Counted from the stretch's first letter, positions 26,571 to 41,586 are shown. The stretch: DNA of 64,000 nucleotides from Colletes latitarsis (GCF_051014445.1 NW_027488370.1:15500001-15564000), one strand, 5' to 3'. The notes: a model not told the origin generated them from the sequence alone. Translations and numbers: made by a program.

Positions 26571-29500
26571 TCCAGACCTAGCCCAGACATAACCGGCGTT
26601 ATCCTCTAAAATATTAATCGCAACCAGGTTTAATTGTCTGTTTCGTTGTGGATCCACATTACTACGGGATCCAAACCAGAAAAAGCCCAGGATCTGGCCA
26701 ACAAGTATGCGAGAAATGCGAAAGTATGAGCCAGATGAGGGCAAATCCCAGACCTAACCGAGACATAACCGGCGTTATCCTCTAAATATTAATCGCAACC
26801 AGGTTTACTTGACTGTTTCGGTGTGGTACCGCATTACCACGTGATCCAATCCAGAAAAAGGCCAGGATCTGGCCAACAAGTTTACGAAAAATGCGAAAGT
26901 ACGAGCCAGATGAGGGCAAATACCAGACCTAACCCAGTCATAACCGGCGTTATCCTATAAAATACTAACTGAAACCAGGTTTAATTGACTGTTTCAGTGT
27001 GGTACCGCAATACTACGTGATCCAAACCAGCAAAAGGCCAGGATCTGGCCAACAAGTATGCCAAAGTTGCGAAAGTACGAGCCAGATGAGGGCAAATACC
27101 TGAACTAACCCAGACGTAACCTGCGTTATCCTCTAAAATACTATTCGGAACCAGCTTTTATTGACTGTTTCAGTGTGGTACCACATTACTACGTGATCCA
27201 AACCAAAAAAAGCCCAGGATCTTGCCAACAAGTATGCGAAAAATGCGAAAGTACGAGGCAGATGATTGCAAATACCAGAGCTAACCCAGACGTTACCTGC
27301 GTTATCCTCTAAAATACTATTCGGAACCAGCTTTTATTGACTGTTTCAGTGTGGTACCACATTACTACGTGATCCAAAACAGAAAAAGCCCAGTATCTGG
27401 CCAACAAGTATGCGAAAAATGCGAAAGTACGAGCCAGATGTGGGCAAATTCCAGACCTAGCCCAGACATAACCGGCGTTATCCTCTAAAATATTAATCGC
27501 AACCAGGTTTACTTGACTGTTCCGGTGTGGTACCGCATTACTACGTGATCCAAACCAGAAAAAGGCCAGGATCTGGCAAACAAGTATGTGAAAAATGCGA
27601 AAGTTCGAGCCAGATGAGGGCAAATACCAGACCTAACCCAGACATAACCGGTGTTCCCCTCTAAAATATTAATCGGAACCAGGTTTAATTGACTGTTTCA
27701 GTGTGGTACCACATTACTACGTGATCCAAACTAAAAAAAGCCCATAATCTTGCCAACAAGTATGCGAAAAATGCGAAAGTACGAGCCAGATGAGGGCAAA
27801 TACCAGACCTAACCCAGACATAACCGGCGTTATCCCCTAAAATATTCATCCCAACCAGGTTTAATTGACTGTTTCGGTGTGGAACCACATTACTACGGGA
27901 TCCAAACCAGAAAAAGCCCAGAATCTGGCCAAGAAGCATGCGAAAAACGCGATAGTATGAGCCAGATAATTGCAAATACCAGAACTAACCCAGACATAAC
28001 CAGCGTTATCCTCTAAAATACTAATCGGAACCAGGTTTAATTGACTGTTTCAGTGTGGTACCGCATTACTACGTGATCCAAACCAGAAAAAGGCCAGCAT
28101 TTGGCCAACAAGTATGCGAAAAATGCGAAAGTACGAGCCAGATGAGGGCAAATACCAGACCTAACCCAGACATAACCGGCATTATCCTCTAAAATATTAA
28201 TCGGAACCAGCTTTTATTGACTGTTTCAGTGTGGTACCACATTACTACGTGATCCAAAACAGAAAAAGCCCAGTATCTGGCTAACAAGTATGCGAAAAAT
28301 GCGAAAGTACGAGCCAGATGTGGGCAAATTCCAGACCTAGCCCAGACATAACCGGCGTTATCCTCTAAAATATTAATCGCAACCAGGTTTAATTGTCTGT
28401 TTCGTTGTGGATCCACATTACTACGGGATCCAAACCAGAAAAAGGCCAGGATCTGGCCAACAAGTATGCGAAAAATGCGAAAGTACGAGCCAGATGATGG
28501 CAAATCCCAGACCTAACCGAGACATAACCGGCGTTATCCTCTAAAATATTAATCGCAACCAGGTTTAATTGAGTGTTTCAGTGTGGTACCACATTACTAC
28601 GAGATCCAGATCAAAAAAAGCCCAGGATCTTGCCAACAAGTATGCGAAAAATGCGAAAATACGAGCCAGATAACGGCAAATCCCAGAACTACCCGAGATA
28701 TAACCGGCGTTATCCACTAAAATATTAATCGCAACCAGGTTTAATTGACTGTTTCGGTGTGGAACTTCATTACTACGGGATCCAAACCGGAAAAAGGCCA
28801 GGATCTGGCAAACAAGTATACGAAATCGCGAAAGTATGAGCCAGATGGTTGCAAATACCAGAACTAACCCAGACATAACCAGCGTCATCCTCTAAAATAC
28901 TATTCGGAACCAGCTTCTATTGACTGTTTCTGTGTGGTACCATATTACTACGTGATCCAAACCTGAAAAAACCCTGGATCTGGCCAAGAAGTATGCGAAA
29001 AACGCGATAGTATGAGCCAGATAATTGCAAATACCAGAACTAACCCAGACATAACCAGCGTTATCCTCTAAAATACTATTCGGAACCAGCTTTTATTGAC
29101 TGTTTCAGTGTGGTACCACATTACTACGTGATCCAAACCAAAAAAAGCCCAGGATCCTGCCAACAAGTATGCGAAAAATGCGAAAGTACGAGCCAGATAA
29201 TTGCAAATAACAGAACTAACCCAGACATAACCAGCGTTATCCTCTAAAATAATAATTGCAACCAGGTTTAATTGACTGCTTCGGTGTGGTACCGCATTAC
29301 TGCGTGATCCAAACTAAAAAAAGCCCATAATCTTGCCAACAAGTATGCGAAAAATGCGAAAGTACGAGCCAGATGATTGCAAATACCAGAACTAACCCAA
29401 ACATAACCAGCGTTATCCTCCAAAATATTCATCGCAACCAGGTTTGATTGACTGCTTCGGTGTGGAACCAGATTTCGACGGGATCCAAACCACAGAAAAC

Positions 29501-31038
29501 CCAAGATATGGCCAACAAGTACGCGAAAATTGCAAAAGTATGAGCCAGATGATTGCAAGTACCAGAACTAACCCAGTCATAACCAGCGTTATCCTTTAAA
29601 ACATTAATCGGCACCAGCTCTTATTCACCGTTTCAGGGTGGTACCACATTACAACGTGACCCAAACCAGAAAAAGCCCAGGAACTGGCCAACAAGTATGC
29701 GAGAAATGCGAAAGTATGAGCCAGATGAGGGCAAATCCCAGACCTAACCGAGACATAACCGGCGTTATCCTCTAAATATTAATCGCAACCAGGTTTACTT
29801 GACTGTTTCGGTGTGGTACCGCATTACCACGTGATCCAATCCAGAAAAAGGCCAGGATCTGGCCAACAAGTTTGCGAAAAATGCGAAAGTACGAGCCAGA
29901 TGAGGGCAAATACCAGACCTAACCCAGACATAACCGGCGTTATCCTATAAAATACTAACTGAAACCAGGTTTAATTGACTGTTTCAGTGTGGTACCGCAT
30001 TACTACGTGATCCAAACCAGAAAAAGGCCAGGATCTGGTCAACAAGTATGCGAAAAACGCGAAAGTATGAGCCAGATGATTGCAAATACCAGAACTAACC
30101 CAGACGTAACCTGCGTTATCCTCTAAAATACTATTCGGAACCAGCTTTTATTGACTGTTTCAGTGTGGTACCACATTACTACGTGATCCAAACCAAAAAA
30201 AGCCCAGGATCCTGCCAACAAGTATGCGAAAAATGCGAAAGTACGAGCCAGATAATTGCAAATAACAGAACTAACCCAGCCATAACCAGCGTTATCCTCT
30301 AAAATAATAATTGCAACCAGGTTTAATTGACTGCTTCGGTGTGGTACCGCATTACTACGTGATCCCAACCAGAGAAAGCCCAGGATCTTGCCAACAAGTA
30401 GACGAAAAATGCGAATGTACGAGCCAGATGAGGGCAAATCCCAGACCTAACCGAGACATAACCGGCGTTATCCTCTAAATATTAATCGCAACCAGGTTTA
30501 CTTGACTGTTTCGGTGTGGTACCGCATTACCACGTGATCCAATCCAGAAAAAGGCCAGGATCTGGCCAACAAGTTTGCGAAATATGCGAAAGAACGAGCA
30601 AGATGAGGGCAAATACCAGACCTAACCCAGACATAACCGGCGTTATCCTCTAAAATACTAACTGAAACCAGGTTTAATTGACTGTTTCAGTGTGGTGCCG
30701 CATTACTACGTGATCCAAACCAGAAAAAGGCCAGCATTTGGCCAACAAGTATGCGAAAAATGCGAAAGTACGAGCCAGATGAGGGCAAATACCAGACCTA
30801 ATCCAGACATAACCGGCATTATCCTCTAAAATATTAATCGGAACCAGGTTTAATTGACCGTTTCAGTGTGGTACGACATTACTACGTGATCCAAACCAAA
30901 AAAAACCCAGGATCTTGCCAACAAGTATGCGAAAAATGCGAAAGTACGAGGCAGATGATGGCAAATCCCAGAACTAACCCAGACGTAACCTGCGTTATCC
31001 TCTAAAATACTATTCGGAACCAGCTTTTATTGACTGTT
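26571..31038. repeat. Subfamily B segment with relics of the 31-46 kb HOR
   Basis: Continuous B monomers. About 26,700-27,048 is repeated at about 29,690-30,038 (offset 2990, 17 monomers). About 28,190-29,070 resembles 32,055-32,950 (TTTCGTTGTGGATCCAC, CGAGATCCAGA, CTTCTATTGACTG in order), and about 30,123-30,437 resembles 31,352-31,666. These look like older or partial versions of HOR parts amplified downstream. Confidence 0.8.
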
Positions 31039-34000
31039 TCAGTGTGGTACCACATTACTACGTGATCCAAACGAAAAAAAGCCCAGGATCTGGCCAACAT
31101 GTATGCGAAAAATGCGAATACGAGCCAGGTGACGGCAAATCCCAGACCCACGCGAGACATAACCGGCGTTATCCTCTAAAATAATAATCGCAACCAGGTT
31201 TAATTGACTGTTTCGGTGTGGAACTTCATTACTACGGGATCCAAACCAGAAAAAACCAAAGATCTGGTCAACAAGTATGCGAAAAACGCGAAAGTATGAG
31301 CCAGATGATTGCAAATACCAGAACTAACCCAGACGTAACCTGCGTTATCCTCTAAAATACTATTCGGAACCAGCTTTTATTGACTGTTTCAGTGTGGTAC
31401 CACATTACTACGTGATCCAAACCAAAAAAAGCCCAGGATCTTGCCAACAAATATGCGAAAAATGCGAAAGTACGAGCCAGATAATTGCAAATAACAGAAC
31501 TAACCCAGACATAACCAGCGTTATCCTCTAAAATAATAATTGCAACCAGGTTTAATTGACTGCTTCGGTGTGGTACCGCATTACTACGTGATCCCAACCA
31601 GAGAAAGCCCAGGATCTTGCCAACAAGTAGGCGAAAAATGCGAATGTACGAGCCAGATGAGGGCAAATCCCAGACCTAACCGAGACATAACCGGCGTAAT
31701 CCTCTAAATATTAATCGCAACCAGGTTTACTTGACTGTTTCGGTGTGGTACCGCATTACCACGTGATCCAAACCAGAAAAAGGCCAGGATTTGGCCAACA
31801 AGTATGCGAAAAATGCGAAAGTACGAGCCAGATGAGGGCAAATACTAGACCTAACCCAGACATAACCGGCATTATCCTCCAAAATATAAATCGGAACCAG
31901 GTTTAATTGACAGTTTCAGTGTGGTACCACATTACTACGTGATCCAAACCAAAAAAAACCCAGGATCTTGCCAACAAGTATGCGAAAAATGCGAAAGTAC
32001 GAGGCAGATGATTGCAAATACCAGAACTAACCCAGACGTTACCTGCGTTATCCTCTAAAATACTATTCGGAACCAGCTTTTATTGACTGTTTCAGTGTGG
32101 TACCACATTACTACGTGATCCAAAACAGAAAAAGCCCAGTATCCGGCCAACAAGTATGCGAAAAATGCGAAAGTACGAGCCAGATGTGGGCAAATTCCAG
32201 ACTTAGCCCAGACATAACCGGCGTTATCCTTTAAAATATTAATCGCAACCAGGTTTAATTGTCTGTTTCGTTGTGGATCCACATTACTACGGGATCCAAA
32301 CCAGAAAAAGGCCAGGATCTGGACAACAAGTATGCGAAAAATGCGAAAGTACGAGCCAGATGATGGCAAATCCCAGACCTAACCGAGGCATAACCGGCGT
32401 TATCCTCTAAAATATTAATCGCAACCAGGTTTAATTGACTGTTTCAGTGTGGTACCACATTACTACGAGATCCAGACCAAAAAAAGCCCAGGATCTTGCC
32501 AACAAGTATGCGAAAAATGCGAAAATACGAGCCAGATAACGGCAAATCCCAGAACTACCCGAGACATAACCGGCGTTATCCACTAAAATATTAATCGCAA
32601 CCAGGTTTAATTGACTGTTTCGGTGTGGAACTTCATTACTACGGGATCCAAACCAGAAAAAGGCCAGGATCTGGCAAACAAGTATACGAAATCGCGAAAG
32701 TATGAGCCAGATAATTGCAAATACCAGAACTAACCCAGACATAACCAGCGTCATCCTCTAAAATACTATTCGGAACCAGCTTCTATTGACTGTTTCTGTG
32801 TGGTACCATATTACTACGTGATCCAAACCTGAAAAAACCCTGGATCTGGCCAAGAAGTATGCGAAAAACGCGATAGTATGAGCCAGATAATTGCAAATAC
32901 CAGAACTATCCCAGCCATAACCAGCGTTATCCTCTAAAATAATAATCGGAACCAGCTTTTATTGACTGATTCAGTGTGGTACCACATTACTACGTGATCC
33001 AAACCAGAAAAAGCCCAGGATCCGGCCAACAAGTATGCGAGAAATGCGAAAGTATGAGCCAGATGAGGGCAAATCCCAGACCTAACCGAGACATAACCGG
33101 CGTTATCCTCTAAAATATTAATCGCAACCAGGTTTACTTGACTGTTCCGGTGTGGTACCGCATTACTACGTGATCCAAACCAGAAAAAGGCCAGGATCTG
33201 GCCAACAAGTATGCGAAAAATGCGAAAGTACGAGCCAGATGAGGGCAAATACCAGACCTAACCCAGACATAACCGGCGTTATCCACTAAAATATTAATCG
33301 GAACCAGGTTTAATTGACTGTTTCAGTGTCGCACCAAATTACTACGTGGTCCAAGCCAGCAAAAGGCCAGGATCTGGCCAACAAGTATGCGAAAAATGCG
33401 AAAGTACGAGCCAGATGAGGGCAAATACCAGACCTAACCCAGACATAACCGGCGTTATCCTCTAAAATATTAATCGGAACTAGGTTTAATTGCCGGTTTC
33501 GGTGTGGTACCGCATTACTACGTGATCCAAACCAGAAAAAGGCCAGGATCCTGCCTACAAGTATGCGAAAAATGCGAAAGTACGAGCCAGATGAGGGCAA
33601 GTACCAGACCTAACCCAGACATAACCGGCGTTATCCTCTAAAATATTAATCGGGACCAGGTTTAATTGACTGTTTCAGTGTGGTACCTCATTACTATGTG
33701 GCCCAAGCCAGAAAAAGGCCAGGATCCTGCCTACAAGTATGCGAAAAATGCGAAAGTACGAGCCAGATGAGGGCAAGTACCAGACCTAACCCAGACATAA
33801 CCGGCATTATCCTCTAAAATATTATTCGCCGCCAGGTTTAATTGACTGTTTCAGTGTGGTACCTCATTACTATGTGGTCCAAGCCAGAAAAAGGTCAGGA
33901 TCTGCCCAACAAGTAAGCGAAAACTGCGAAAGTACGAGCCAGATGAGGACAAATACCAGACCTAACCCAGACATAACCGGCGTTATCCTCTAAAATATTA

Positions 34001-34378
34001 ATCGGAACTAGGTTTAATTGCCGGTTTCGGTGTGGTACCGCATTACTACGTGATCCAAACCAGAAAAAGGCCAGGATCCTGCCTACAAGTATGCGAAAAA
34101 TGCGAAAGTACGAGCCAGATGAGGGCAAGTACCAGACCTAACCCAGACATAACCGGCGTTATCCTCTAAAATATTAATCGGGACCAGGTTTAATTGACTG
34201 TTTCAGTGTGGCACCACATTACTTCGTGGTCCAAGCCAGAGAAAGGCCAGGATCTGGCCAACAAGTAAGCGAAAAATGCGAAAGTACGAGCCAGATGATG
34301 GCAAATCCCAGAACTAACCCAGACGTAACCTGCGTTATCCTCTAAAATACTATTCGGAACCAGCTTTTATTGACTGTT
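31039..34378. repeat. Large B HOR unit 1 (3340 bp, 19 monomers)
   Basis: Runs from one ACGAAAAAAAGCCCAGG marker monomer to the next. Most of it (about 31.2-34.3 kb) is repeated at +4923 with almost no differences; one is TATTATTCGCCGCC near 33,829 against TATTAATCGCCGCC near 38,752. Internal markers in order: AACAAATATGCG, CCAGTATCCGGCC, CGAGATCCAGACC, GAAATCGCGAAAG, TTCTGTGTGGTACC, ACTGTTCCGGTG, GTGTCGCACCAAATTAC, CCTGCCTACAAG. Confidence 0.85.
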
Positions 34379-37300
34379 TCAGTGTGGTACCACATTACTA
34401 CGTGATCCAAACGAAAAAAAGCCCAGGATCTGGCCAACATGTATGCGAAAAATGCGAATACGAGCCAGGTGACGGCAAATCCCAGACCCACGCGAGACAT
34501 AACCGGCGTTATCCTCTAAAATAATAATCGCAACCAGGTTTAATTGACTGTTTCGGTGTGGAACTTCATTACTACGGGATCCAAACCAGAAAAAACCAAA
34601 GATCTGGTCAACAAGTATGCGAAAAACGCGAAAGTATGAGCCAGATGATTGCAAATACCAGAGCTAACCCAGACGTAACCTGCGTTATCCTCTAAAATAC
34701 TATTAGGAACCAGCTTTTATTGACTGTTTCAGTGTGGTACCACATTACTACGTGATCCAAACCAAAAAAAGCCCAGGATCTTGCCAACAAGTATGCGAAA
34801 AATGCGAAAGTACGAGCCAGATAATTGCAAATAACAGAACTAACCCAGACATAACCAGCGTTATCCTCTAAAATAATAATTGCAACCAGGTTTAATTGAC
34901 TGCTTCGGTGTGGTACCGCATTACTACGTGATCCCAACCAGAGAAAGCCCAGGATCTTGCCAACAAGTAGGCGAAAAATGCGAATGTACGAGCCAGATGA
35001 GGGCAAATCCCAGACCTAACCGAGACATAACCGGCGTAATCCTCTAAATATTAATCGCAACCAGGTTTACTTGACTGTTTCGGTGTGGTACCGCATTACC
35101 ACGTGATCCAATCCAGAAAAAGGCCAGGATCTGGCCAACAAGTTTGCGAAAAATGCGAAAGACCGAGCCAGATGAGGGCAAATACCAGACCTAACCCAGA
35201 CATAACCGGCGTTATCCTCTAAAATACTAACTGAAACCAGGTTTAATTGACTGTTTCAGTGTGGTACCGCATTACTACGTGATCCAAACCAGAAAAAGGC
35301 CAGCATTTGGCCAACAAGTATGCGAAAAATGCGAAAGTACGAGCCAGATGAGGGCAAATACCAGACCTAATCCAGACATAACCGGCATTATCCTCTAAAA
35401 TATTAATCGGAACCAGGTTTAATTGACCGTTTCAGTGTGGTACCACATTACTACGTGATCCAAACCAAAAAAAACCCAGGATCTTGCCAACAAGTATGCG
35501 AAAAATGCGAAAGTACGAGGCAGATGATTGCAAATACCAGAACTAACCCAGACGTTACCTGCGTTATCCTCTAAAATACTATTCGGAACCAGCTTTTATT
35601 GACTGTTTCAGTGTGGTACCACATTACTACGTGAACCAAAACAGAAAAAGCCCAGTATCTGGCCAACAAGTATGCGAAAAATGCGAAAGTACGAGCCAGA
35701 TGTGGGCAAATTCCAGACTTAGCCCAGACATAACCGGCGTTATCCTCTAAAATATTAATCGCAACCAGGTTTAATTGTCTGTTTCGTTGTGGATCCACAT
35801 TACTACGGGATCCAAACCAGAGAAAGGCCAGGATCTGGACAACAAGTATGCGAAAAATGCGAAAGTACGAGCCAGATGATGGCAAATCCCAGACCTAACC
35901 GAGGCATAACCGGCGTTATCCTCTAAAATATTAATCGCAACCAGGTTTAATTGACTGTTTCAGTGTGGTACCACATTACTACGAGATCCAGACCAAAAAA
36001 AGCCCAGGATCTTGCCAACAAGTATGCGAAAAATGCGAAAATACGAGCCAGATAACGGCAAATCCCAGAACTACCCGAGACATAACCGGCGTTATCCTCT
36101 AAAATAATAATCGCAACCAGGTTTAATTGACTGTTTCGGTGTGGAACTTCATTACTACGGGATCCAAACCAGAAAAAACCAAAGATCTGGTCAACAAGTA
36201 TGCGAAAAACGCGAAAGTATGAGCCAGATGATTGCAAATACCAGAACTAACCCAGACGTAACCTGCGTTATCCTCTAAAATACTATTCGGAACCAGCTTT
36301 TATTGACTGTTTCAGTGTGGTACCACATTACTACGTGATCCAAACCAAAAAAAGCCCAGGATCTTGCCAACAAATATGCGAAAAATGCGAAAGTACGAGC
36401 CAGATAATTGCAAATAACAGAACTAACCCAGACATAACCAGCGTTATCCTCTAAAATAATAATTGCAACCAGGTTTAATTGACTGCTTCGGTGTGGTACC
36501 GCATTACTACGTGATCCCAACCAGAGAAAGCCCAGGATCTTGCCAACAAGTAGGCGAAAAATGCGAATGTACGAGCCAGATGAGGGCAAATCCCAGACCT
36601 AACCGAGACATAACCGGCGTAATCCTCTAAATATTAATCGCAACCAGGTTTACTTGACTGTTTCGGTGTGGTACCGCATTACCACGTGATCCAAACCAGA
36701 AAAAGGCCAGGATTTGGCCAACAAGTATGCGAAAAATGCGAAAGTACGAGCCAGATGAGGGCAAATACTAGACCTAACCCAGACATAACCGGCATTATCC
36801 TCCAAAATATAAATCGGAACCAGGTTTAATTGACAGTTTCAGTGTGGTACCACATTACTACGTGATCCAAACCAAAAAAAACCCAGGATCTTGCCAACAA
36901 GTATGCGAAAAATGCGAAAGTACGAGGCAGATGATTGCAAATACCAGAACTAACCCAGACGTTACCTGCGTTATCCTCTAAAATACTATTCGGAACCAGC
37001 TTTTATTGACTGTTTCAGTGTGGTACCACATTACTACGTGATCCAAAACAGAAAAAGCCCAGTATCCGGCCAACAAGTATGCGAAAAATGCGAAAGTACG
37101 AGCCAGATGTGGGCAAATTCCAGACTTAGCCCAGACATAACCGGCGTTATCCTTTAAAATATTAATCGCAACCAGGTTTAATTGTCTGTTTCGTTGTGGA
37201 TCCACATTACTACGGGATCCAAACCAGAAAAAGGCCAGGATCTGGACAACAAGTATGCGAAAAATGCGAAAGTACGAGCCAGATGATGGCAAATCCCAGA

Positions 37301-39301
37301 CCTAACCGAGGCATAACCGGCGTTATCCTCTAAAATATTAATCGCAACCAGGTTTAATTGACTGTTTCAGTGTGGTACCACATTACTACGAGATCCAGAC
37401 CAAAAAAAGCCCAGGATCTTGCCAACAAGTATGCGAAAAATGCGAAAATACGAGCCAGATAACGGCAAATCCCAGAACTACCCGAGACATAACCGGCGTT
37501 ATCCACTAAAATATTAATCGCAACCAGGTTTAATTGACTGTTTCGGTGTGGAACTTCATTACTACGGGATCCAAACCAGAAAAAGGCCAGGATCTGGCAA
37601 ACAAGTATACGAAATCGCGAAAGTATGAGCCAGATAATTGCAAATACCAGAACTAACCCAGACATAACCAGCGTCATCCTCTAAAATACTATTCGGAACC
37701 AGCTTCTATTGACTGTTTCTGTGTGGTACCATATTACTACGTGATCCAAACCTGAAAAAACCCTGGATCTGGCCAAGAAGTATGCGAAAAACGCGATAGT
37801 ATGAGCCAGATAATTGCAAATACCAGAACTATCCCAGCCATAACCAGCGTTATCCTCTAAAATAATAATCGGAACCAGCTTTTATTGACTGATTCAGTGT
37901 GGTACCACATTACTACGTGATCCAAACCAGAAAAAGCCCAGGATCCGGCCAACAAGTATGCGAGAAATGCGAAAGTATGAGCCAGATGAGGGCAAATCCC
38001 AGACCTAACCGAGACATAACCGGCGTTATCCTCTAAAATATTAATCGCAACCAGGTTTACTTGACTGTTCCGGTGTGGTACCGCATTACTACGTGATCCA
38101 AACCAGAAAAAGGCCAGGATCTGGCCAACAAGTATGCGAAAAATGCGAAAGTACGAGCCAGATGAGGGCAAATACCAGACCTAACCCAGACATAACCGGC
38201 GTTATCCACTAAAATATTAATCGGAACCAGGTTTAATTGACTGTTTCAGTGTCGCACCAAATTACTACGTGGTCCAAGCCAGCAAAAGGCCAGGATCTGG
38301 CCAACAAGTATGCGAAAAATGCGAAAGTACGAGCCAGATGAGGGCAAATACCAGACCTAACCCAGACATAACCGGCGTTATCCTCTAAAATATTAATCGG
38401 AACTAGGTTTAATTGCCGGTTTCGGTGTGGTACCGCATTACTACGTGATCCAAACCAGAAAAAGGCCAGGATCCTGCCTACAAGTATGCGAAAAATGCGA
38501 AAGTACGAGCCAGATGAGGGCAAGTACCAGACCTAACCCAGACATAACCGGCGTTATCCTCTAAAATATTAATCGGGACCAGGTTTAATTGACTGTTTCA
38601 GTGTGGTACCTCATTACTATGTGGCCCAAGCCAGAAAAAGGCCAGGATCCTGCCTACAAGTATGCGAAAAATGCGAAAGTACGAGCCAGATGAGGGCAAG
38701 TACCAGACCTAACCCAGACATAACCGGCATTATCCTCTAAAATATTAATCGCCGCCAGGTTTAATTGACTGTTTCAGTGTGGTACCTCATTACTATGTGG
38801 TCCAAGCCAGAAAAAGGTCAGGATCTGCCCAACAAGTAAGCGAAAACTGCGAAAGTACGAGCCAGATGAGGACAAATACCAGACCTAACCCAGACATAAC
38901 CGGCGTTATCCTCTAAAATATTAATCGGAACTAGGTTTAATTGCCGGTTTCGGTGTGGTACCGCATTACTACGTGATCCAAACCAGAAAAAGGCCAGGAT
39001 CCTGCCTACAAGTATGCGAAAAATGCGAAAGTACGAGCCAGATGAGGGCAAGTACCAGACCTAACCCAGACATAACCGGCGTTATCCTCTAAAATATTAA
39101 TCGGGACCAGGTTTAATTGACTGTTTCAGTGTGGCACCACATTACTTCGTGGTCCAAGCCAGAGAAAGGCCAGGATCTGGCCAACAAGTAAGCGAAAAAT
39201 GCGAAAGTACGAGCCAGATGATGGCAAATCCCAGAACTAACCCAGACGTAACCTGCGTTATCCTCTAAAATACTATTCGGAACCAGCTTTTATTGACTGT
39301 T
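34379..39301. repeat. Composite B HOR unit 2 (4923 bp, 28 monomers)
   Basis: The first part (34.38 to about 36.08 kb) matches 41.59-43.29 kb at offset 7208, including the rare GAGCTAACCCAGACG and TATTAGGAACC variants. A crossover monomer at about 36.08 kb then restarts the unit, and 36.1-39.3 kb matches 31.2-34.3 kb. The stretch between the BamHI-type markers near 35.0-35.6 kb has one monomer more than in unit 1. Confidence 0.85.
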
Positions 39302-41586
39302 TCAGTGTGGTACCACATTACTACGTGATCCAAACGAAAAAAAGCCCAGGATCTGGCCAACATGTATGCGAAAAATGCGAATACGAGCCAGGTGACGGCA
39401 AATCCCAGACCCACGCGAGACATAACCGGCGTTATCCTCTAAAATAATAATCGCAACCAGGTTTAATTGACTGTTTCGGTGTGGAACTTCATTACTACGG
39501 GATCCAAACCAGAAAAAGGCCAGGATCTGGACAACAAGTATGCGAAAAATGCGAAAGTACGAGCCAGATGATGGCAAATCCCAGACCTAACCGAGGCATA
39601 ACCGGCGTTATCCTCTAAAATATTAATCGCAACCAGGTTTAATTGACTGTTTCAGTGTGGTACCACATTACTACGAGATCCAGACCAAAAAAAGCCCAGG
39701 ATCTTGCCAACAAGTATGCGAAAAATGCGAAAATACGAGCCAGATAACGGCAAATCCCAGAACTACCCGAGACATAACCGGCGTTATCCACTAAAATATT
39801 AATCGCAACCAGGTTTAATTGACTGTTTCGGTGTGGAACTTCATTACTACGGGATCCAAACCAGAAAAAGGCCAGGATCTGGCAAACAAGTATACGAAAT
39901 CGCGAAAGTATGAGCCAGATAATTGCAAATACCAGAACTAACCCAGACATAACCAGCGTCATCCTCTAAAATACTATTCGGAACCAGCTTCTATTGACTG
40001 TTTCTGTGTGGTACCATATTACTACGTGATCCAAACCTGAAAAAACCCTGGATCTGGCCAAGAAGTATGCGAAAAACGCGATAGTATGAGCCAGATAATT
40101 GCAAATACCAGAACTATCCCAGCCATAACCAGCGTTATCCTCTAAAATAATAATCGGAACCAGCTTTTATTGACTGATTCAGTGTGGTACCACATTACTA
40201 CGTGATCCAAACCAGAAAAAGCCCAGGATCCGGCCAACAAGTATGCGAGAAATGCGAAAGTATGAGCCAGATGAGGGCAAATCCCAGACCTAACCGAGAC
40301 ATAACCGGCGTTATCCTCTAAAATATTAATCGCAACCAGGTTTACTTGACTGTTCCGGTGTGGTACCGCATTACTACGTGATCCAAACCAGAAAAAGGCC
40401 AGGATCTGGCCAACAAGTATGCGAAAAATGCGAAAGTACGAGCCAGATGAGGGCAAATACCAGACCTAACCCAGACATAACCGGCGTTATCCACTAAAAT
40501 ATTAATCGGAACCAGGTTTAATTGACTGTTTCAGTGTCGCACCAAATTACTACGTGGTCCAAGCCAGCAAAAGGCCAGGATCTGGCCAACAAGTATGCGA
40601 AAAATGCGAAAGTACGAGCCAGATGAGGGCAAATACCAGACCTAACCCAGACATAACCGGCGTTATCCTCTAAAATATTAATCGGAACTAGGTTTAATTG
40701 CCGGTTTCGGTGTGGTACCGCATTACTACGTGATCCAAACCAGAAAAAGGCCAGGATCCTGCCTACAAGTATGCGAAAAATGCGAAAGTACGAGCCAGAT
40801 GAGGGCAAGTACCAGACCTAACCCAGACATAACCGGCGTTATCCTCTAAAATATTAATCGGGACCAGGTTTAATTGACTGTTTCAGTGTGGTACCTCATT
40901 ACTATGTGGCCCAAGCCAGAAAAAGGCCAGGATCCTGCCTACAAGTATGCGAAAAATGCGAAAGTACGAGCCAGATGAGGGCAAGTACCAGACCTAACCC
41001 AGACATAACCGGCATTATCCTCTAAAATATTAATCGCCGCCAGGTTTAATTGACTGTTTCAGTGTGGTACCTCATTACTATGTGGTCCAAGCCAGAAAAA
41101 GGTCAGGATCTGCCCAACAAGTAAGCGAAAACTGCGAAAGTACGAGCCAGATGAGGACAAATACCAGACCTAACCCAGACATAACCGGCGTTATCCTCTA
41201 AAATATTAATCGGAACTAGGTTTAATTGCCGGTTTCGGTGTGGTACCGCATTACTACGTGATCCAAACCAGAAAAAGGCCAGGATCCTGCCTACAAGTAT
41301 GCGAAAAATGCGAAAGTACGAGCCAGATGAGGGCAAGTACCAGACCTAACCCAGACATAACCGGCGTTATCCTCTAAAATATTAATCGGGACCAGGTTTA
41401 ATTGACTGTTTCAGTGTGGCACCACATTACTTCGTGGTCCAAGCCAGAGAAAGGCCAGGATCTGGCCAACAAGTAAGCGAAAAATGCGAAAGTACGAGCC
41501 AGATGATGGCAAATCCCAGAACTAACCCAGACGTAACCTGCGTTATCCTCTAAAATACTATTCGGAACCAGCTTTTATTGACTGTT
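39302..41586. repeat. Short B HOR unit 3 (2285 bp, 13 monomers)
   Basis: Begins with a chimeric monomer (about 39.50 kb) that skips six monomers of the full unit, then follows 37.2-39.3 kb at +2285 to its end. The deletion fuses the first marker monomer to the monomer carrying CCAGGATCTGGACAAC. Confidence 0.85.

Noticed and set aside
26641..26668. TTCGTTGTGGATCC...ACGGGA resembling a CENP-B box
   Set aside because: The first half (TTCGTTG) and the final CGGGA fit, but the spacing between TTCG and CGGG is much longer than the 7 bases required in the 17-bp box, and the central A is not in place. The same applies to the TTCGGTGTGGAACTTC monomers.
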